Source: Hyphomicrobium_A sp963782555
GTDB taxonomy: Bacteria > Pseudomonadota > Alphaproteobacteria > Rhizobiales > Hyphomicrobiaceae
Length of the DNA: 64,000 bases
Reading direction: 5' to 3'
NCBI GenBank assembly: GCA_963782555.1
Contig: CAWAKB010000005.1
Location: 744,001 to 808,000, forward strand
Positions 42,841-51,224 of the stretch are shown here, one piece after another. The notes below the pieces were generated by a model. It saw only the letters and a program-made list of their open reading frames with translations, searched no databases and was not told the origin of the DNA. Position numbers and translations under genes: made by a program. The stretch's first letter is position 1; the number at the start of each line of letters is the position of its first letter.

Positions 42841-42946
42841 GCGATACTCCCGAAGCGCGCAGCTGCCCCGCGCCGGGCCGCTATAACCATTTTGGCGCCA
42901 GCGCGCAATTCATCTGCCACGTTGTCGCAGCGCGAAAATGGCAGCA

Positions 42947-43360
42947 TCAGCGCCGGTCAGACTTGTCGGGCAGCCCGGAGATGATCACGATGGCGGCGGC
43001 GAGCGGAAAATCATCGGTCAAAGTCAAATCGATGCGGGCTTCGAAACCCTCCGGCGTCAACTCCGCGAGCCAAAGCGCCGCACCGCCGGTCAGCTGCAGC
43101 GTCGGGCGCCCTGAGGACAAATTGACAACACCCATGTCGCGCCAATAGACGCCTCGGCGCAAACCGGTGCCTAGCGCCTTCGCGCAAGCCTCTTTGGCGG
43201 CGAAACGCTTTGCGTAAGAGGCGGCCCGCTGTGCCCGCGCTTCCGACTTCCGGCGCTCCACCTCGGTGAACACGCGCTCGATGAAGCGGTCGCCGTAGCG
43301 CTCAAGAGTCCTCTCGATGCGGCGGATGTCGATAATATCGTTGCCGACGCCGAGGATCAC
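42947..43360 (-). CDS. acpS: Holo-acyl-carrier-protein synthase
   Basis: Transfers phosphopantetheine from CoA to acyl carrier protein. The 137 residues show both family motifs: GVGNDIIDIRRIERTLERYG near the start, with the metal-binding Asp, and RFAAKEACAKALGTGL in the middle, with the second acidic residue. It overlaps the stop of pdxJ by four bases (ATGA), so translation is coupled. Confidence 0.96.
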   Translation of the reverse strand: MILGVGNDIIDIRRIERTLERYGDRFIERVFTEVERRKSEARAQRAASYAKRFAAKEACAKALGTGLRRGVYWRDMGVVNLSSGRPTLQLTGGAALWLAELTPEGFEARIDLTLTDDFPLAAAIVIISGLPDKSDRR

Positions 43361-44151
43361 ATCGGCCTCACGCGCTCTGGCTCGGGCGCGATCTCGCTGC
43401 GCGCCTCATCCATCAAGGCCCGCATGCGCTGCACCGCGCTCGCAAGGCCGTCGAAAATCGCTTCTCCGATCAAAAAATGGCCGATGTTGAGCTCGACGAT
43501 CTCCGGCAAGCGCGCCACGCCCGCGACCGTGTCGAAGGTGAGCCCGTGGCCGGCGTGCACCTCGAGGCCGGCGGTTGCGGCAAGACGTGCTGCATGGGCA
43601 AGACGATCGAGCTCGCGGGCGACGCCCGCCACATCCGCTTCGAGCGCCTTCTCGCAGTAGGCGCCCGTGTGCAGCTCGACGATGTCGGCCTCGACACTGC
43701 TTGCCGCCTCGATGACCGCGGCATCGGGCTCGATGAAGAGCGAGACGCGAATGCCCGCCGCCTTGAGATTGCCGACCACGCGCACAAGCCGATCGCCCCC
43801 TCCAGAAACGTCGAGGCCGCCTTCCGTGGTGCGCTCCTCGCGCCGCTCGGGCACGAGGCAGCAGGCGTTCGGCACGTGTCGCAAGGCGATCTCGAGCATT
43901 TCCTCGGTCGCCGCCATCTCCAAATTGAGGGGCCGCATCAGCTCGCTCTTCAAGCGGCTGATGTCGTCGTCGGAGATGTGCCGGCGGTCCTCGCGCAGGT
44001 GCGCCGTGATGCCGTCGGCACCGGCCTCGACCGCAAGGTGCGCAGCGCGCAACGGATCAGGATGGCGCCCGCCGCGCGCGTTGCGGATGGTGGCGACGTG
44101 ATCGATGTTGACGCCGAGACGCAGATGGGGAGTCTTGAGCGATTGCGCCAT
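43357..44151 (-). CDS. pdxJ: Pyridoxine 5'-phosphate synthase
   Basis: Condenses 1-deoxyxylulose 5-phosphate with 3-amino-2-oxopropyl phosphate in vitamin B6 synthesis. The 264 residues form a TIM barrel: LGVNIDHVATIRNARGG, GADGITAHLREDRRHISDDD, NLEMAATEEMLEIAL and GLEVHAGHGLTFDTV, with active-site His and Glu residues. A Ser/Gly-rich insertion (TTEGGLDVSGGGDRL) is normal. The stop overlaps acpS. Confidence 0.97.
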   Translation of the reverse strand: MAQSLKTPHLRLGVNIDHVATIRNARGGRHPDPLRAAHLAVEAGADGITAHLREDRRHISDDDISRLKSELMRPLNLEMAATEEMLEIALRHVPNACCLVPERREERTTEGGLDVSGGGDRLVRVVGNLKAAGIRVSLFIEPDAAVIEAASSVEADIVELHTGAYCEKALEADVAGVARELDRLAHAARLAATAGLEVHAGHGLTFDTVAGVARLPEIVELNIGHFLIGEAIFDGLASAVQRMRALMDEARSEIAPEPERVRPM

Positions 44152-44176
44152 GCCAGGAACAGTCGAAACCCGAGGT

Positions 44177-44758
44177 TTACTCGGCCGCGGCAGGGACCCG
44201 CGTCATACGACGGAGCCGCCAAGCGCGGACGAGGTTCCTGGATATATAGTAGACAACCGCCCCGGTGAGCAGCCCGATCGGTACGCTACCAGCCAGCATC
44301 GGCCACAGGAGCGGCCATAACAGAGCCGTGGTCGCGTCGAGGACGTGCGGGGATCGCTCCAGCACTGCCGCCCAAAGAGCCAAGACGTTGCGCTGGAAGG
44401 TCGCCGGATCGAAGACCCCTTCGAGCCCCACGATCTGCAGCCCCATGGCATAGGTCGAGGCCCAGATGAAGGGCCAGCTCAACGGATTGCCAACGAAGGT
44501 GCCGATCACGGCTGCCGGGACGCTGGCGCGCAACAGGGAGGCGAGAACGATAGCCATGAGCGTCTGCATGCCGAGCAGCGGCGTGACCGACGCGAACGCA
44601 CCCAACGCACAGCCAAGCGCAATCTCGTGGGGGCTCGCCCTCAGCCGCATGAGCCGCCGCATGGCAATGCGAAGGCTCTGAATGGACTTACGCCAAGGAC
44701 CTTGTGCAGCGCGTCCCCGGCGGGGGGGCGGCGGACGAGGCAAACCACCAGGCGACAT
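44177..44758 (-). CDS. DUF2062 membrane protein
   Basis: A 193-residue membrane protein of the DUF2062 family: SPHEIALGCALGAFASVTPL, LGMQTLMAIVLASLLRASVP, GTFVGNPLSWPFIWASTYAM and a last span VPIGLLTGAVVYYISRNLV. The family is often next to glycosyltransferase or housekeeping genes; its role is unknown. The ATG at 44758 has GGAG six bases before it; longer versions run into the end of rel. It lies between rel and pdxJ. Confidence 0.82.
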   Translation of the reverse strand: MSPGGLPRPPPPRRGRAAQGPWRKSIQSLRIAMRRLMRLRASPHEIALGCALGAFASVTPLLGMQTLMAIVLASLLRASVPAAVIGTFVGNPLSWPFIWASTYAMGLQIVGLEGVFDPATFQRNVLALWAAVLERSPHVLDATTALLWPLLWPMLAGSVPIGLLTGAVVYYISRNLVRAWRLRRMTRVPAAAE

Positions 44759-44820
44759 TCGCAACTCCGATCGTGACCTTACCCGATAGGCTCCCGCCGG
44801 GCCTATCGCCAATTCTCTTA

Positions 44821-47055
44821 TCAGTCGAATACGCGTTCAACCTTGTTCACTACCGCCTTTTCGCGAAGTCCGGCAATGATGTGGTTTAGATGCACCAGGT
44901 CAAGAACCTCAAGCTCTATGCGCATTTCGGTAAAATCGGAGGCTCTGCGGACCATGCGCACATTATCGATGTTCCCGCCGGCCTCACCAATCACCTTTGC
45001 AATCTGGGCGAGCGTCCCTGGCTCATTGAGGGCGGTGACGCTGATACGGGCAGGAAAGCGCTGGGGTGCGTCCGGGTCAATGTCCCAGGTTACGTCGATC
45101 CAGCCCTCGTGCTCGAACTCCTTGAGCCGCGGCGAGTGGATCTGGAAGATGCGGATGCCCTCGCCCGGGATCAGCACCCCGACGATGCGGTCGCCCGGAA
45201 CCGCGCCGCCAGGCTCGAAGCTGACGGGGAGGTCGTCCTTGACGCCGCGGATGGCGAGCCCGCTCCCCCGCGGCTCATGGTCGGCGCGGAACTTAAGGCT
45301 CATCACGCGGTCGATGTTGAACCAGCCGTCCTGGCCCTTCGCGCGCCCGAAACGGCGGGTGCGCCGGTAGGAGGCTTTGTCGGCCGGGCGCTCGGCGACA
45401 TCGGGAGCGGCAACGCGGAGGACGTCCTCGATGGATAGCTCATTGCGCCCCACGGCCGCCAACGCGTCCTCAAGCGACTTCTGTCCCAGCCTCGGCAGCG
45501 CCTTCTTGAGCGCCTCCTCATCGAGCTCCTCGCCAACCTGCTCAAAGCGCGCCGCGATCAGTTTGCGGCCGAGCTCGCGGTACTGCTTGCGCACCGCATC
45601 GCGGGCCGCCCTGCGGATGGCCGAGCGGGCGCGGCCCGTCACCACGAGGTTCTCCCAGGCCGGCGGCGGAGAATGGTTCTTGGCGGTCTCGATCTCGACC
45701 TCATCGCCATTGCGCAACTGCGTGTCGATCGGCACATGGCGGCCGTTGACGAAGGCACCGACGGCCGCGTTGCCGATGTCGGTGTGCACGGCGTAAGCGA
45801 AATCCAAGGGAGTGGCGCCGCGCGGCAGCGCGATGAGGCGCCCCTTCGGGGTGAAGCAGAAGACCTGGTCCTGGAACAGCTCGAGCTTGGTGTGCTCGAG
45901 GAACTCCTCGGGATTGGAGCCTTCGAGCAGCGTCTCGACCAGCCGGCGCAGCCACACATAGGGTCCGCTGTCCCTCTGCAGCGCTCCCAGCGTCTTGATG
46001 CCGGCATGGCCGTTCATCAGCACGGCGTCCTTGTAGAGCGCGTGGGCCGCCACGCCGTACTCGGCGATGTCGTGCATGGCGCGGGTGCGGATCTGCAGCT
46101 CGACGCGCTGGTGTCGCGGGCCCACGACCGTCGTGTGGATCGACTGGTAGTTGTTCTGCTTGGGCGTGGAGATGTAGTCCTTGAAGCGACCCGGCACCGT
46201 GCGCCAGGTCGTGTGCGCCACGCCGAGCGCGCGGTAGCAGTCGTCGATCGAGCCGACGATGACGCGGAACGCGTAAATGTCGGACAGTTGCTCCAGGCTG
46301 ATCTGCTTGTTCGCCATCTTGCGCCAGATGGCGTAGGCCTTCTTCTCGCGCCCGTTGACCTCCGCCTCGATGCCGACCTCGGCAACCTTGGCCGCGAGCG
46401 CGGCGCGGATCTCCTCAACCAGCCCCTCGTTCGACGTCCTGAGCTCGGCGAGCTTGGCCGTCACCGCGGCGTAAGCCTCGGGGTGGAGCCACCGGAACGC
46501 GTGATCCTCGAGCTCCTCACGCATGGCCTCCATGCCCATGCGGCCGGCAAGCGGAGCATAGATATCGAGCGTCTCCTCCGAGATACGCTTGCGGGTCTCG
46601 GTTTTCACATGCTCGAGCGTGCGCATGTTGTGCAGCCGGTCGGCCAGCTTGACGAGCAGCACGCGGATGTCGCTGGAGATGGCGACGAGGAGCTTCCGGA
46701 AGTTCTCGGCCTGCTCCGCCTTTTTGGAGACAAGGTCGAGGCGGCGGATCTTGGTGAGGCCGTCGACGAGCGTGCCGATCTCGGGTCCGAAGAGCTGATC
46801 GATCTCCGCCCGCGTGATCGGTGTGTCCTCGATAACGTCATGCAGAAGCGCGGTGACGATGGTGGCGTCGTCGAGCTTCAGATCGGTGAGGATGGCGGCT
46901 ACTTCGAGGGGATGGGAGAAGTACGGGTCACCCGAGGCGCGCCGCTGGTTGCCGTGCGCCTTCATGGCATAGACGTAGGCCCGGTTGAGGAGGCCCTCAT
47001 CCGCCTTGGGATCGTAGTTGAGAACTCGCTCGACGAGCTCGTATTGCCGCATCAT
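44821..47055 (-). CDS. rel: Bifunctional (p)ppGpp synthetase/hydrolase (RelA/SpoT)
   Basis: Makes and degrades the stringent-response alarmone. The 744 residues show the hydrolase HD domain (YFSHPLEVAAILTDL, TALLHDVIEDTPITRAEID, LVKLADRLHNMRTLEH), the synthetase (YAFRVIVGSIDDCYRALGV, YQSIHTTVVGP), the TGS domain (CFTPKGRLIALPRGATPLDF) and a C-terminal ACT domain (SVTALNEPGTLAQIAKVIGE). The HD motif is intact, so both activities are expected, as is usual for the single Rel of alphaproteobacteria. It follows rpoZ, a classic pairing. Confidence 0.96.
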   Translation of the reverse strand: MMRQYELVERVLNYDPKADEGLLNRAYVYAMKAHGNQRRASGDPYFSHPLEVAAILTDLKLDDATIVTALLHDVIEDTPITRAEIDQLFGPEIGTLVDGLTKIRRLDLVSKKAEQAENFRKLLVAISSDIRVLLVKLADRLHNMRTLEHVKTETRKRISEETLDIYAPLAGRMGMEAMREELEDHAFRWLHPEAYAAVTAKLAELRTSNEGLVEEIRAALAAKVAEVGIEAEVNGREKKAYAIWRKMANKQISLEQLSDIYAFRVIVGSIDDCYRALGVAHTTWRTVPGRFKDYISTPKQNNYQSIHTTVVGPRHQRVELQIRTRAMHDIAEYGVAAHALYKDAVLMNGHAGIKTLGALQRDSGPYVWLRRLVETLLEGSNPEEFLEHTKLELFQDQVFCFTPKGRLIALPRGATPLDFAYAVHTDIGNAAVGAFVNGRHVPIDTQLRNGDEVEIETAKNHSPPPAWENLVVTGRARSAIRRAARDAVRKQYRELGRKLIAARFEQVGEELDEEALKKALPRLGQKSLEDALAAVGRNELSIEDVLRVAAPDVAERPADKASYRRTRRFGRAKGQDGWFNIDRVMSLKFRADHEPRGSGLAIRGVKDDLPVSFEPGGAVPGDRIVGVLIPGEGIRIFQIHSPRLKEFEHEGWIDVTWDIDPDAPQRFPARISVTALNEPGTLAQIAKVIGEAGGNIDNVRMVRRASDFTEMRIELEVLDLVHLNHIIAGLREKAVVNKVERVFD

Positions 47056-47154
47056 GGTCCGCCGCGCTCCTCGGGCGGACGCTGCCGGGAGAGGATGGGC
47101 TCCCCGGCCCGTCAGCTTCGACCACCCGGCGTCGATATGAGCGCCGGTTGCGAC

Positions 47155-47610
47155 CTAGCGGCCGCGATCCCGGTCGCTGCGATCGCGCTCACGCTCCCGC
47201 AAGCCGTTCGGCCCGCCGTTGGCCGACGGCTCGGTCGGTGTCATGCTTTCCAGCCCGCGCAAAAGCTGCTCTTCGGTCATGACGTCGACCACTGTATCGC
47301 TCGACTGATCGTCGCGGCCGAGGACGGGGGCGCGGCGCTCAGGCGGCATGAGCGGGGCCGCGGCGGCTTCCGGCTCGTCGACCTCGACGTTCTTCTGAAT
47401 GGAGTGGATCAGCGCCTCGCGCATATCCTCGGGGGGAATCGTGCGCTCGGCGATCTCGCGCAGCGCAATCACGGGGTTCTTGTCGTCATTAACGGGGATC
47501 GTGATCGCCCCCCCGTCGGCGATGGAGCGGGCGCGGTGCGCAGCCAATAGAACCAGCTCGAAGCGGTTCGGGACTTTGTCCACGCAGTCTTCAACTGTCA
47601 CGCGTGCCAT
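47155..47610 (-). CDS. rpoZ: RNA polymerase omega subunit
   Basis: Helps assembly of RNA polymerase and is part of the ppGpp site in some species. The 151 residues start MARVTVEDCVDKVPNRFELV and continue LLAAHRARSIADGGAITIPV and NPVIALREIAERTIPPEDMR. The tail is long, acidic then Arg/Asp-rich (RERERDRSDRDRGR), as in other alphaproteobacteria. The ATG at 47610 is canonical. rel follows, linking alarmone synthesis and its target. Confidence 0.95.
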   Translation of the reverse strand: MARVTVEDCVDKVPNRFELVLLAAHRARSIADGGAITIPVNDDKNPVIALREIAERTIPPEDMREALIHSIQKNVEVDEPEAAAAPLMPPERRAPVLGRDDQSSDTVVDVMTEEQLLRGLESMTPTEPSANGGPNGLRERERDRSDRDRGR

Positions 47611-47691
47611 GATCGAGCACCCCTCTCGTCCCGTGTGGACTGGCTTGGGTTGATTGAGTTGGGTTGGGAAATAAAGGCCCGGCGCCGGCAA

Positions 47692-48068
47692 CCCTGCAAC
47701 GCGGCGCTACCTCATTCTTAGGTCGCATGAAACAGGGGGTAAATCAAGTCTAGCCCCTATAAAGCCGGCCTCATCCTTAGACACAGACTTGTCTATGCCG
47801 TATAGAGTTCGCTTATCAAGAACAGCTTGAGCAATTTGGGCGGACTAGCGACGCTGTATTTTTTAACGAACGTCGCCCAACCTAGCCCGATTCCCGGTGC
47901 TTCACATTGTCGCTAAATCATCAATAGGTAGAATAGCTTGATCGTCTTTGAAAATGCTAAGGAGCAGGGTCCGTGCTCGCGGCTGATCACGTCCGCAGCA
48001 CCGACCGCATCAATACATGAGTATTAACGAGGTGCTTGCTCGTCACTTGCGGCACGAAAGGTAAAGGA
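47692..48068. other. AT-richer intergenic region before the NYN gene
   Basis: About 377 bases between divergent rpoZ (-) and the NYN gene (+). It probably holds the promoters of both. It also contains two tiny open frames in a row: 47973-48020 (GTG start after AAGGAG, 15 residues) and 48017-48064 (ATG, 15 residues), which overlap at ATGA. I see no RNA gene I can name. Confidence 0.45.
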
Positions 48069-48704
48069 ATGCATTTCTATCAAAACGAACGGGTTGCCCT
48101 CTTCATCGACGGGGCCAATCTCTACGCCACGGCCAAATCCCTCGGCTTCGACATTGACTACAAGCGGCTGCTCGCGCTGTTCCGCCAGAAGGGCCTGCTT
48201 GTGCGCGCGCTTTACTACACAGCGCTTGCCGAAGACCAAGAGTATTCCTCCATACGGCCATTAATCGACTGGCTCGACTACAACGGCTTCACGATGGTGA
48301 CGAAGCCGACCAAGGAGTTCACCAACTCCTCGGGACGACGCAAAGTGAAAGGCAACATGGACATCGAGCTTTCCGTCGATGCCATGCGGCTCGCCGAATC
48401 ACTCGATCACATTGTGCTGTTCTCCGGCGATGGCGACTTCCGCAGCCTAGTTGCAGCCCTGCAGCAGATGGGCAAGCGGGTGAGCGTCGTATCCACGTTG
48501 CAGACGCAGCCTCCGATGGTCGCCGATGAGCTGCGCCGTCAGGCCGATCAGTTCGTCGACCTCGCCGACCTCGAGCAGCTGATTTGCCGGGATCCCGCAA
48601 CGCGGCCCGCGCGTGAGCCGCGCTCGTATGCCCGGAGCCAGAGCTACATATCGCGCGATGGCGGGTCCTATCCCGACACCGACGATCTCCCCGAAGAGGT
48701 CTGA
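48069..48704 (+). CDS. NYN domain protein (LabA/DUF88-like)
   Basis: A 211-residue protein with the PIN-like NYN nuclease fold: VALFIDGANLYATAKSLGFD with the first catalytic Asp, KGNMDIELSVDAMRLAES and IVLFSGDGDFRSLVAALQQM with further acidic residues. Members are probable RNases with unclear targets. The C-terminal 45 residues are polar and Ser/Arg-rich. The ATG at 48069 has GAAAGG seven bases upstream. Confidence 0.87.
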   Translation: MHFYQNERVALFIDGANLYATAKSLGFDIDYKRLLALFRQKGLLVRALYYTALAEDQEYSSIRPLIDWLDYNGFTMVTKPTKEFTNSSGRRKVKGNMDIELSVDAMRLAESLDHIVLFSGDGDFRSLVAALQQMGKRVSVVSTLQTQPPMVADELRRQADQFVDLADLEQLICRDPATRPAREPRSYARSQSYISRDGGSYPDTDDLPEEV

Positions 48705-48727
48705 CGGCCGGTTCCACGGGCTACCCT

Positions 48728-49447
48728 ATGGGCCTGCACACCGCGGCTGCCGCCGTTCCCGAACCACCCAAGCTTTGCGGGCTCTGCCCACGGCTCGTCG
48801 CCTTCCGCGACTCAAACCGCAGCAAAGAGCCCGGCTGGTTCAATGGCGCCGTACCGTCTTTCGGCAGCGCCAATGCGCGCCTGCTCATTGTCGGGCTGGC
48901 GCCGGGGCTCAACGGGGCCAACCGCACCGGCCGCCCCTTCACCGGCGACTTTGCCGGCGAGCTGCTCTATGGCACGCTTTTGGACTTCGGCTTCGCCACG
49001 GGCCGCTACGAGGCGCGTTCCGATGATGGTCTTGCGCTCGTCGACTGCATGATCACCAACGCCGTGCGTTGCGTGCCCCCGGAGAACAAACCGACGCCCG
49101 CCGAGATTGCGGCATGCCGCCCTTTCTTGAAGGCGCGCATCGCTTCGCTGCCCAATCTTGCCGCCATCCTCGCGCTCGGCCGTATCGCCCACGACAGCAC
49201 ACTCACCGCGCTCGGCTGCCGCAAGTCGCAATTCCCGTTCGCGCATGGAGCCCGCCACGCGCTACCCACAGGCATTCCCCTTTTCGACAGCTTCCACTGC
49301 TCGCGTTACAATACCAACACGCGCAAGCTTACGCCCGAGATGTTCCGCGCCGTCTTCGCCGCCATCCGAGAGCTGTTGTCGGCCTGTGAGCCGGCCCTTG
49401 AGGCCCCGGCCCAGCGCAGCCGCGGCCCACGGCGCGCCAAGGGCTGA
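48728..49447 (+). CDS. Family 5 uracil-DNA glycosylase (UDGb-like)
   Basis: Removes uracil or other deaminated bases from DNA. The 239 residues carry the iron-sulfur ligands Cys17 and Cys20 (KLCGLCPRL), Cys115 (NAVRCVPPENKP) and Cys130 (IAACRPFL). The active-site motif is GLAPGLNGANRTGRPFTGDF, and the second motif is FHCSRYNTNTRKL. The GLAPG motif, with no acidic residue, marks family 5 rather than family 4. It lies 23 bases after the NYN gene, perhaps in one transcript. Confidence 0.88.
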   Translation: MGLHTAAAAVPEPPKLCGLCPRLVAFRDSNRSKEPGWFNGAVPSFGSANARLLIVGLAPGLNGANRTGRPFTGDFAGELLYGTLLDFGFATGRYEARSDDGLALVDCMITNAVRCVPPENKPTPAEIAACRPFLKARIASLPNLAAILALGRIAHDSTLTALGCRKSQFPFAHGARHALPTGIPLFDSFHCSRYNTNTRKLTPEMFRAVFAAIRELLSACEPALEAPAQRSRGPRRAKG

Positions 49448-49569
49448 CGAGCGGCAGCGCGCTCCCCTTCCGCCCCGTCAACCCCGGTGCTATGGGACGT
49501 GCACCCTTAAAGTCTCGGTGAGGGGGACAGGCTATTTTGGCCGTCCCGGAACGCGGAGAGATGATCGCC

Positions 49570-49983
49570 ATGTCGATCGATATCGCCCCAGAGAAGGTGG
49601 CTTACGTTATCATCAAGGCGCGCGAGTACGACGCCAAGGTCGGGGCCTGGAACGACACGCCCGAGGAAGGCGACGCCGAGGAGGATCCCGATTCCATCCT
49701 CGAGGACTTCACCAACGATCCCACACGCGCCGAGCTCGCGGGCTTCATCGGCGGCCTCAACTACGACGAGCAGGCGAACCTCGTGGCGCTGGCTTGGGTG
49801 GGGCGTGGCACATTCGAGAAGGAGGAGTTCGCCGAGGCGGTCGATACCGCACGCGCCGAGAAGATCAACGCCACAGCAGGCTACCTCCTCGGCATGCCGC
49901 TGCTCGCCGACTATCTCGAAGACGGCCTCGAGAAGATGGGCTACTCGGTCGAGGACAGTGAAAACGACCTGCTCGGTGGCTGA
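49570..49983 (+). CDS. DUF3775 family protein
   Basis: A 137-residue acidic cytosolic protein of DUF3775: IAPEKVAYVIIKAREYDAK, a very acidic stretch (EEGDAEEDPDSILEDF), LAGFIGGLNYDEQANLVALA, and GYLLGMPLLADYLEDGLEKM. Function unknown. The ATG at 49570 has GGAGAG nine bases before it; the ATG at 49561 is an alternative. It is convergent with the peroxiredoxin gene. Confidence 0.82.
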   Translation: MSIDIAPEKVAYVIIKAREYDAKVGAWNDTPEEGDAEEDPDSILEDFTNDPTRAELAGFIGGLNYDEQANLVALAWVGRGTFEKEEFAEAVDTARAEKINATAGYLLGMPLLADYLEDGLEKMGYSVEDSENDLLGG

Positions 49984-50001
49984 GATCGAATGTGACGTGC
50001 T

Positions 50002-50553
50002 TCAGGCGTGATTTTCCCGGCCCGTAAGCCACGCGAGCACCTCATCGGCCTGCGCACCCGGCGGATCGACGGGGTAGAAGACGTGGCGCAGGCTGCCCTC
50101 CTCCGCCACGAGCGTCAGCCGCTTCAGATAGGGGATGCCGCCCGCCTCGAAGGTGGGAAGCGCGAGCGCCGTCTGGAAGGCGAAATCTGTATCGCTCAGC
50201 AGTACAAAGGGAATACCAAGACGCTGGCTAAGCTCGCGCTGGTGCTCGCTCGTCTGCGTGCTGAGACCGAACACCTCCATGCCCAGCGCACGAAAGCGCG
50301 GATAACAGTCGCGGAAGCCAGCCGTCTCTGGTGTCGAGCCGTGCGCGCCCGGAATGTCGTCCCAACCGGGTGGATCGGCGAGGCCCGGACGCCCGGTCCA
50401 CGGAAAGACATAGACGACGGAGCGGCCGCGGCGGGCGCGCAGATTGACAGGGCCACCCTCCGTAGCTGGAAGTGCCAGATCCGGTAGCAGCGTGCCGGGT
50501 ACCAGGTGCACGGCCCCAGCGTCATCGAGCGGCGCCGGCGCCATACCCGGCAT
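50002..50553 (-). CDS. Peroxiredoxin-like (AhpC/TSA) protein without the usual peroxidatic cysteine
   Basis: A 183-residue thioredoxin-fold protein: LVPGTLLPDLALPATEGG, VVYVFPWTGRPGLADPPGWD, then IPGAHGSTPETAGFRDCYPR, and LGMEVFGLSTQTSEHQREL. Typical members read GCTPQSC at this site; here it is GSTPETA (Ser73, Ala78) and the nearest cysteine is Cys83. It may be inactive as a classical peroxidase or use a shifted cysteine. Its ATG overlaps the smpB stop (TGATG), so it is coupled to smpB. Confidence 0.8.
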   Translation of the reverse strand: MPGMAPAPLDDAGAVHLVPGTLLPDLALPATEGGPVNLRARRGRSVVYVFPWTGRPGLADPPGWDDIPGAHGSTPETAGFRDCYPRFRALGMEVFGLSTQTSEHQRELSQRLGIPFVLLSDTDFAFQTALALPTFEAGGIPYLKRLTLVAEEGSLRHVFYPVDPPGAQADEVLAWLTGRENHA

Positions 50554-51029
50554 CAGCCCTTCTCCCGCATGAGACGCGCCTTCTCGCGGTCCCAATCGCG
50601 CTTCTTGGCGGTCTCGCGCTTGTCGTGCAGCTTCTTGCCCTCGGCAAGCGCGAGCTTCAGCTTGGCAATGCCGCGCGCATTAAAATAGAGCTCAAGCGGA
50701 ATGAGCGTCATGCCTTGGCGCTCCACCGCGATGAGCAGCTTGTGGATCTCCTTCGCGTGCAACAGCAGCCGTCGCCTGCGGCGCGGCTCGTGCTGGAAGA
50801 AGCGGCCCGCGCCCTGATACTCGGGGATGTAGGCGTTGATCAGCCACAGGCCCCCGTCCTCGGCGGCGGCGTAGCTCTCCGCGATGTTTGCCTGCCCTTT
50901 GCGCAGCGACTTGACCTCCGTGCCCGTCAGCTGCAGGCCGGCCTCGACGCTGTCGGTGATGAAAAACTCGTGTCTGGCCTTCCGGTTCTCGGCAACGAGA
51001 CGGCGGCCGTCATCCTTCTTGGCCGCCAT
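50553..51029 (-). CDS. smpB: SsrA-binding protein SmpB
   Basis: Binds tmRNA and brings it to stalled ribosomes in trans-translation. The 158 residues show RKARHEFFITDSVEAGLQLT, GTEVKSLRKGQANIAESYA, a beta barrel (LINAYIPEYQGAGRFFQHEP) and the basic tail ETAKKRDWDREKARLMREKG that becomes ordered in the ribosome. The tmRNA gene itself is not in the window. The peroxiredoxin gene is coupled downstream. Confidence 0.97.
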   Translation of the reverse strand: MAAKKDDGRRLVAENRKARHEFFITDSVEAGLQLTGTEVKSLRKGQANIAESYAAAEDGGLWLINAYIPEYQGAGRFFQHEPRRRRRLLLHAKEIHKLLIAVERQGMTLIPLELYFNARGIAKLKLALAEGKKLHDKRETAKKRDWDREKARLMREKG

Positions 51030-51054
51030 GGCCGGGAGCTCCTTCTCGACCGTT

Positions 51055-51213
51055 TAGTGTGATGACCGAGAAATTCGCCGTTTGCTCGCGGCATCCGTTC
51101 TGAGCGAATTTCTCGATCATCACACTAGCATCATAACCTTGCTAGTGTCCCTTCGAGTGCGAAGCTCGTTCAGTGCTGGCCGCGGAGGGAGGCGAACTTC
51201 GCGCTCGGGACAC
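51055..51213. repeat. Compound palindromic element between smpB and dapA
   Basis: Three inverted repeats in a row. First: 51055-51127, arms of 24 bases (TAGTGTGATGACCGAGAAAT and on to TCGC, and its partner) with one mismatch and a 25-base loop. Second: ACACTAGCA and TGCTAGTGT at 51123-51149. Third: TGTCCCTTCGAGTGCGAAG (51146-51164) with CTTCGCGCTCGGGACA (51197-51212), imperfect. The motif CTAGTGT recurs at the joints. It fills the gap 26 bases from the smpB start and ends 12 bases before the dapA stop. Confidence 0.75.
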
Positions 51214-51224
51214 GAGGCCCGGCG

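Noticed and set aside
45673..47550. 625-codon open frame opposite rel and rpoZ
   Set aside because: Same reason: it mirrors the codon pattern of rel, has no family and no binding site.
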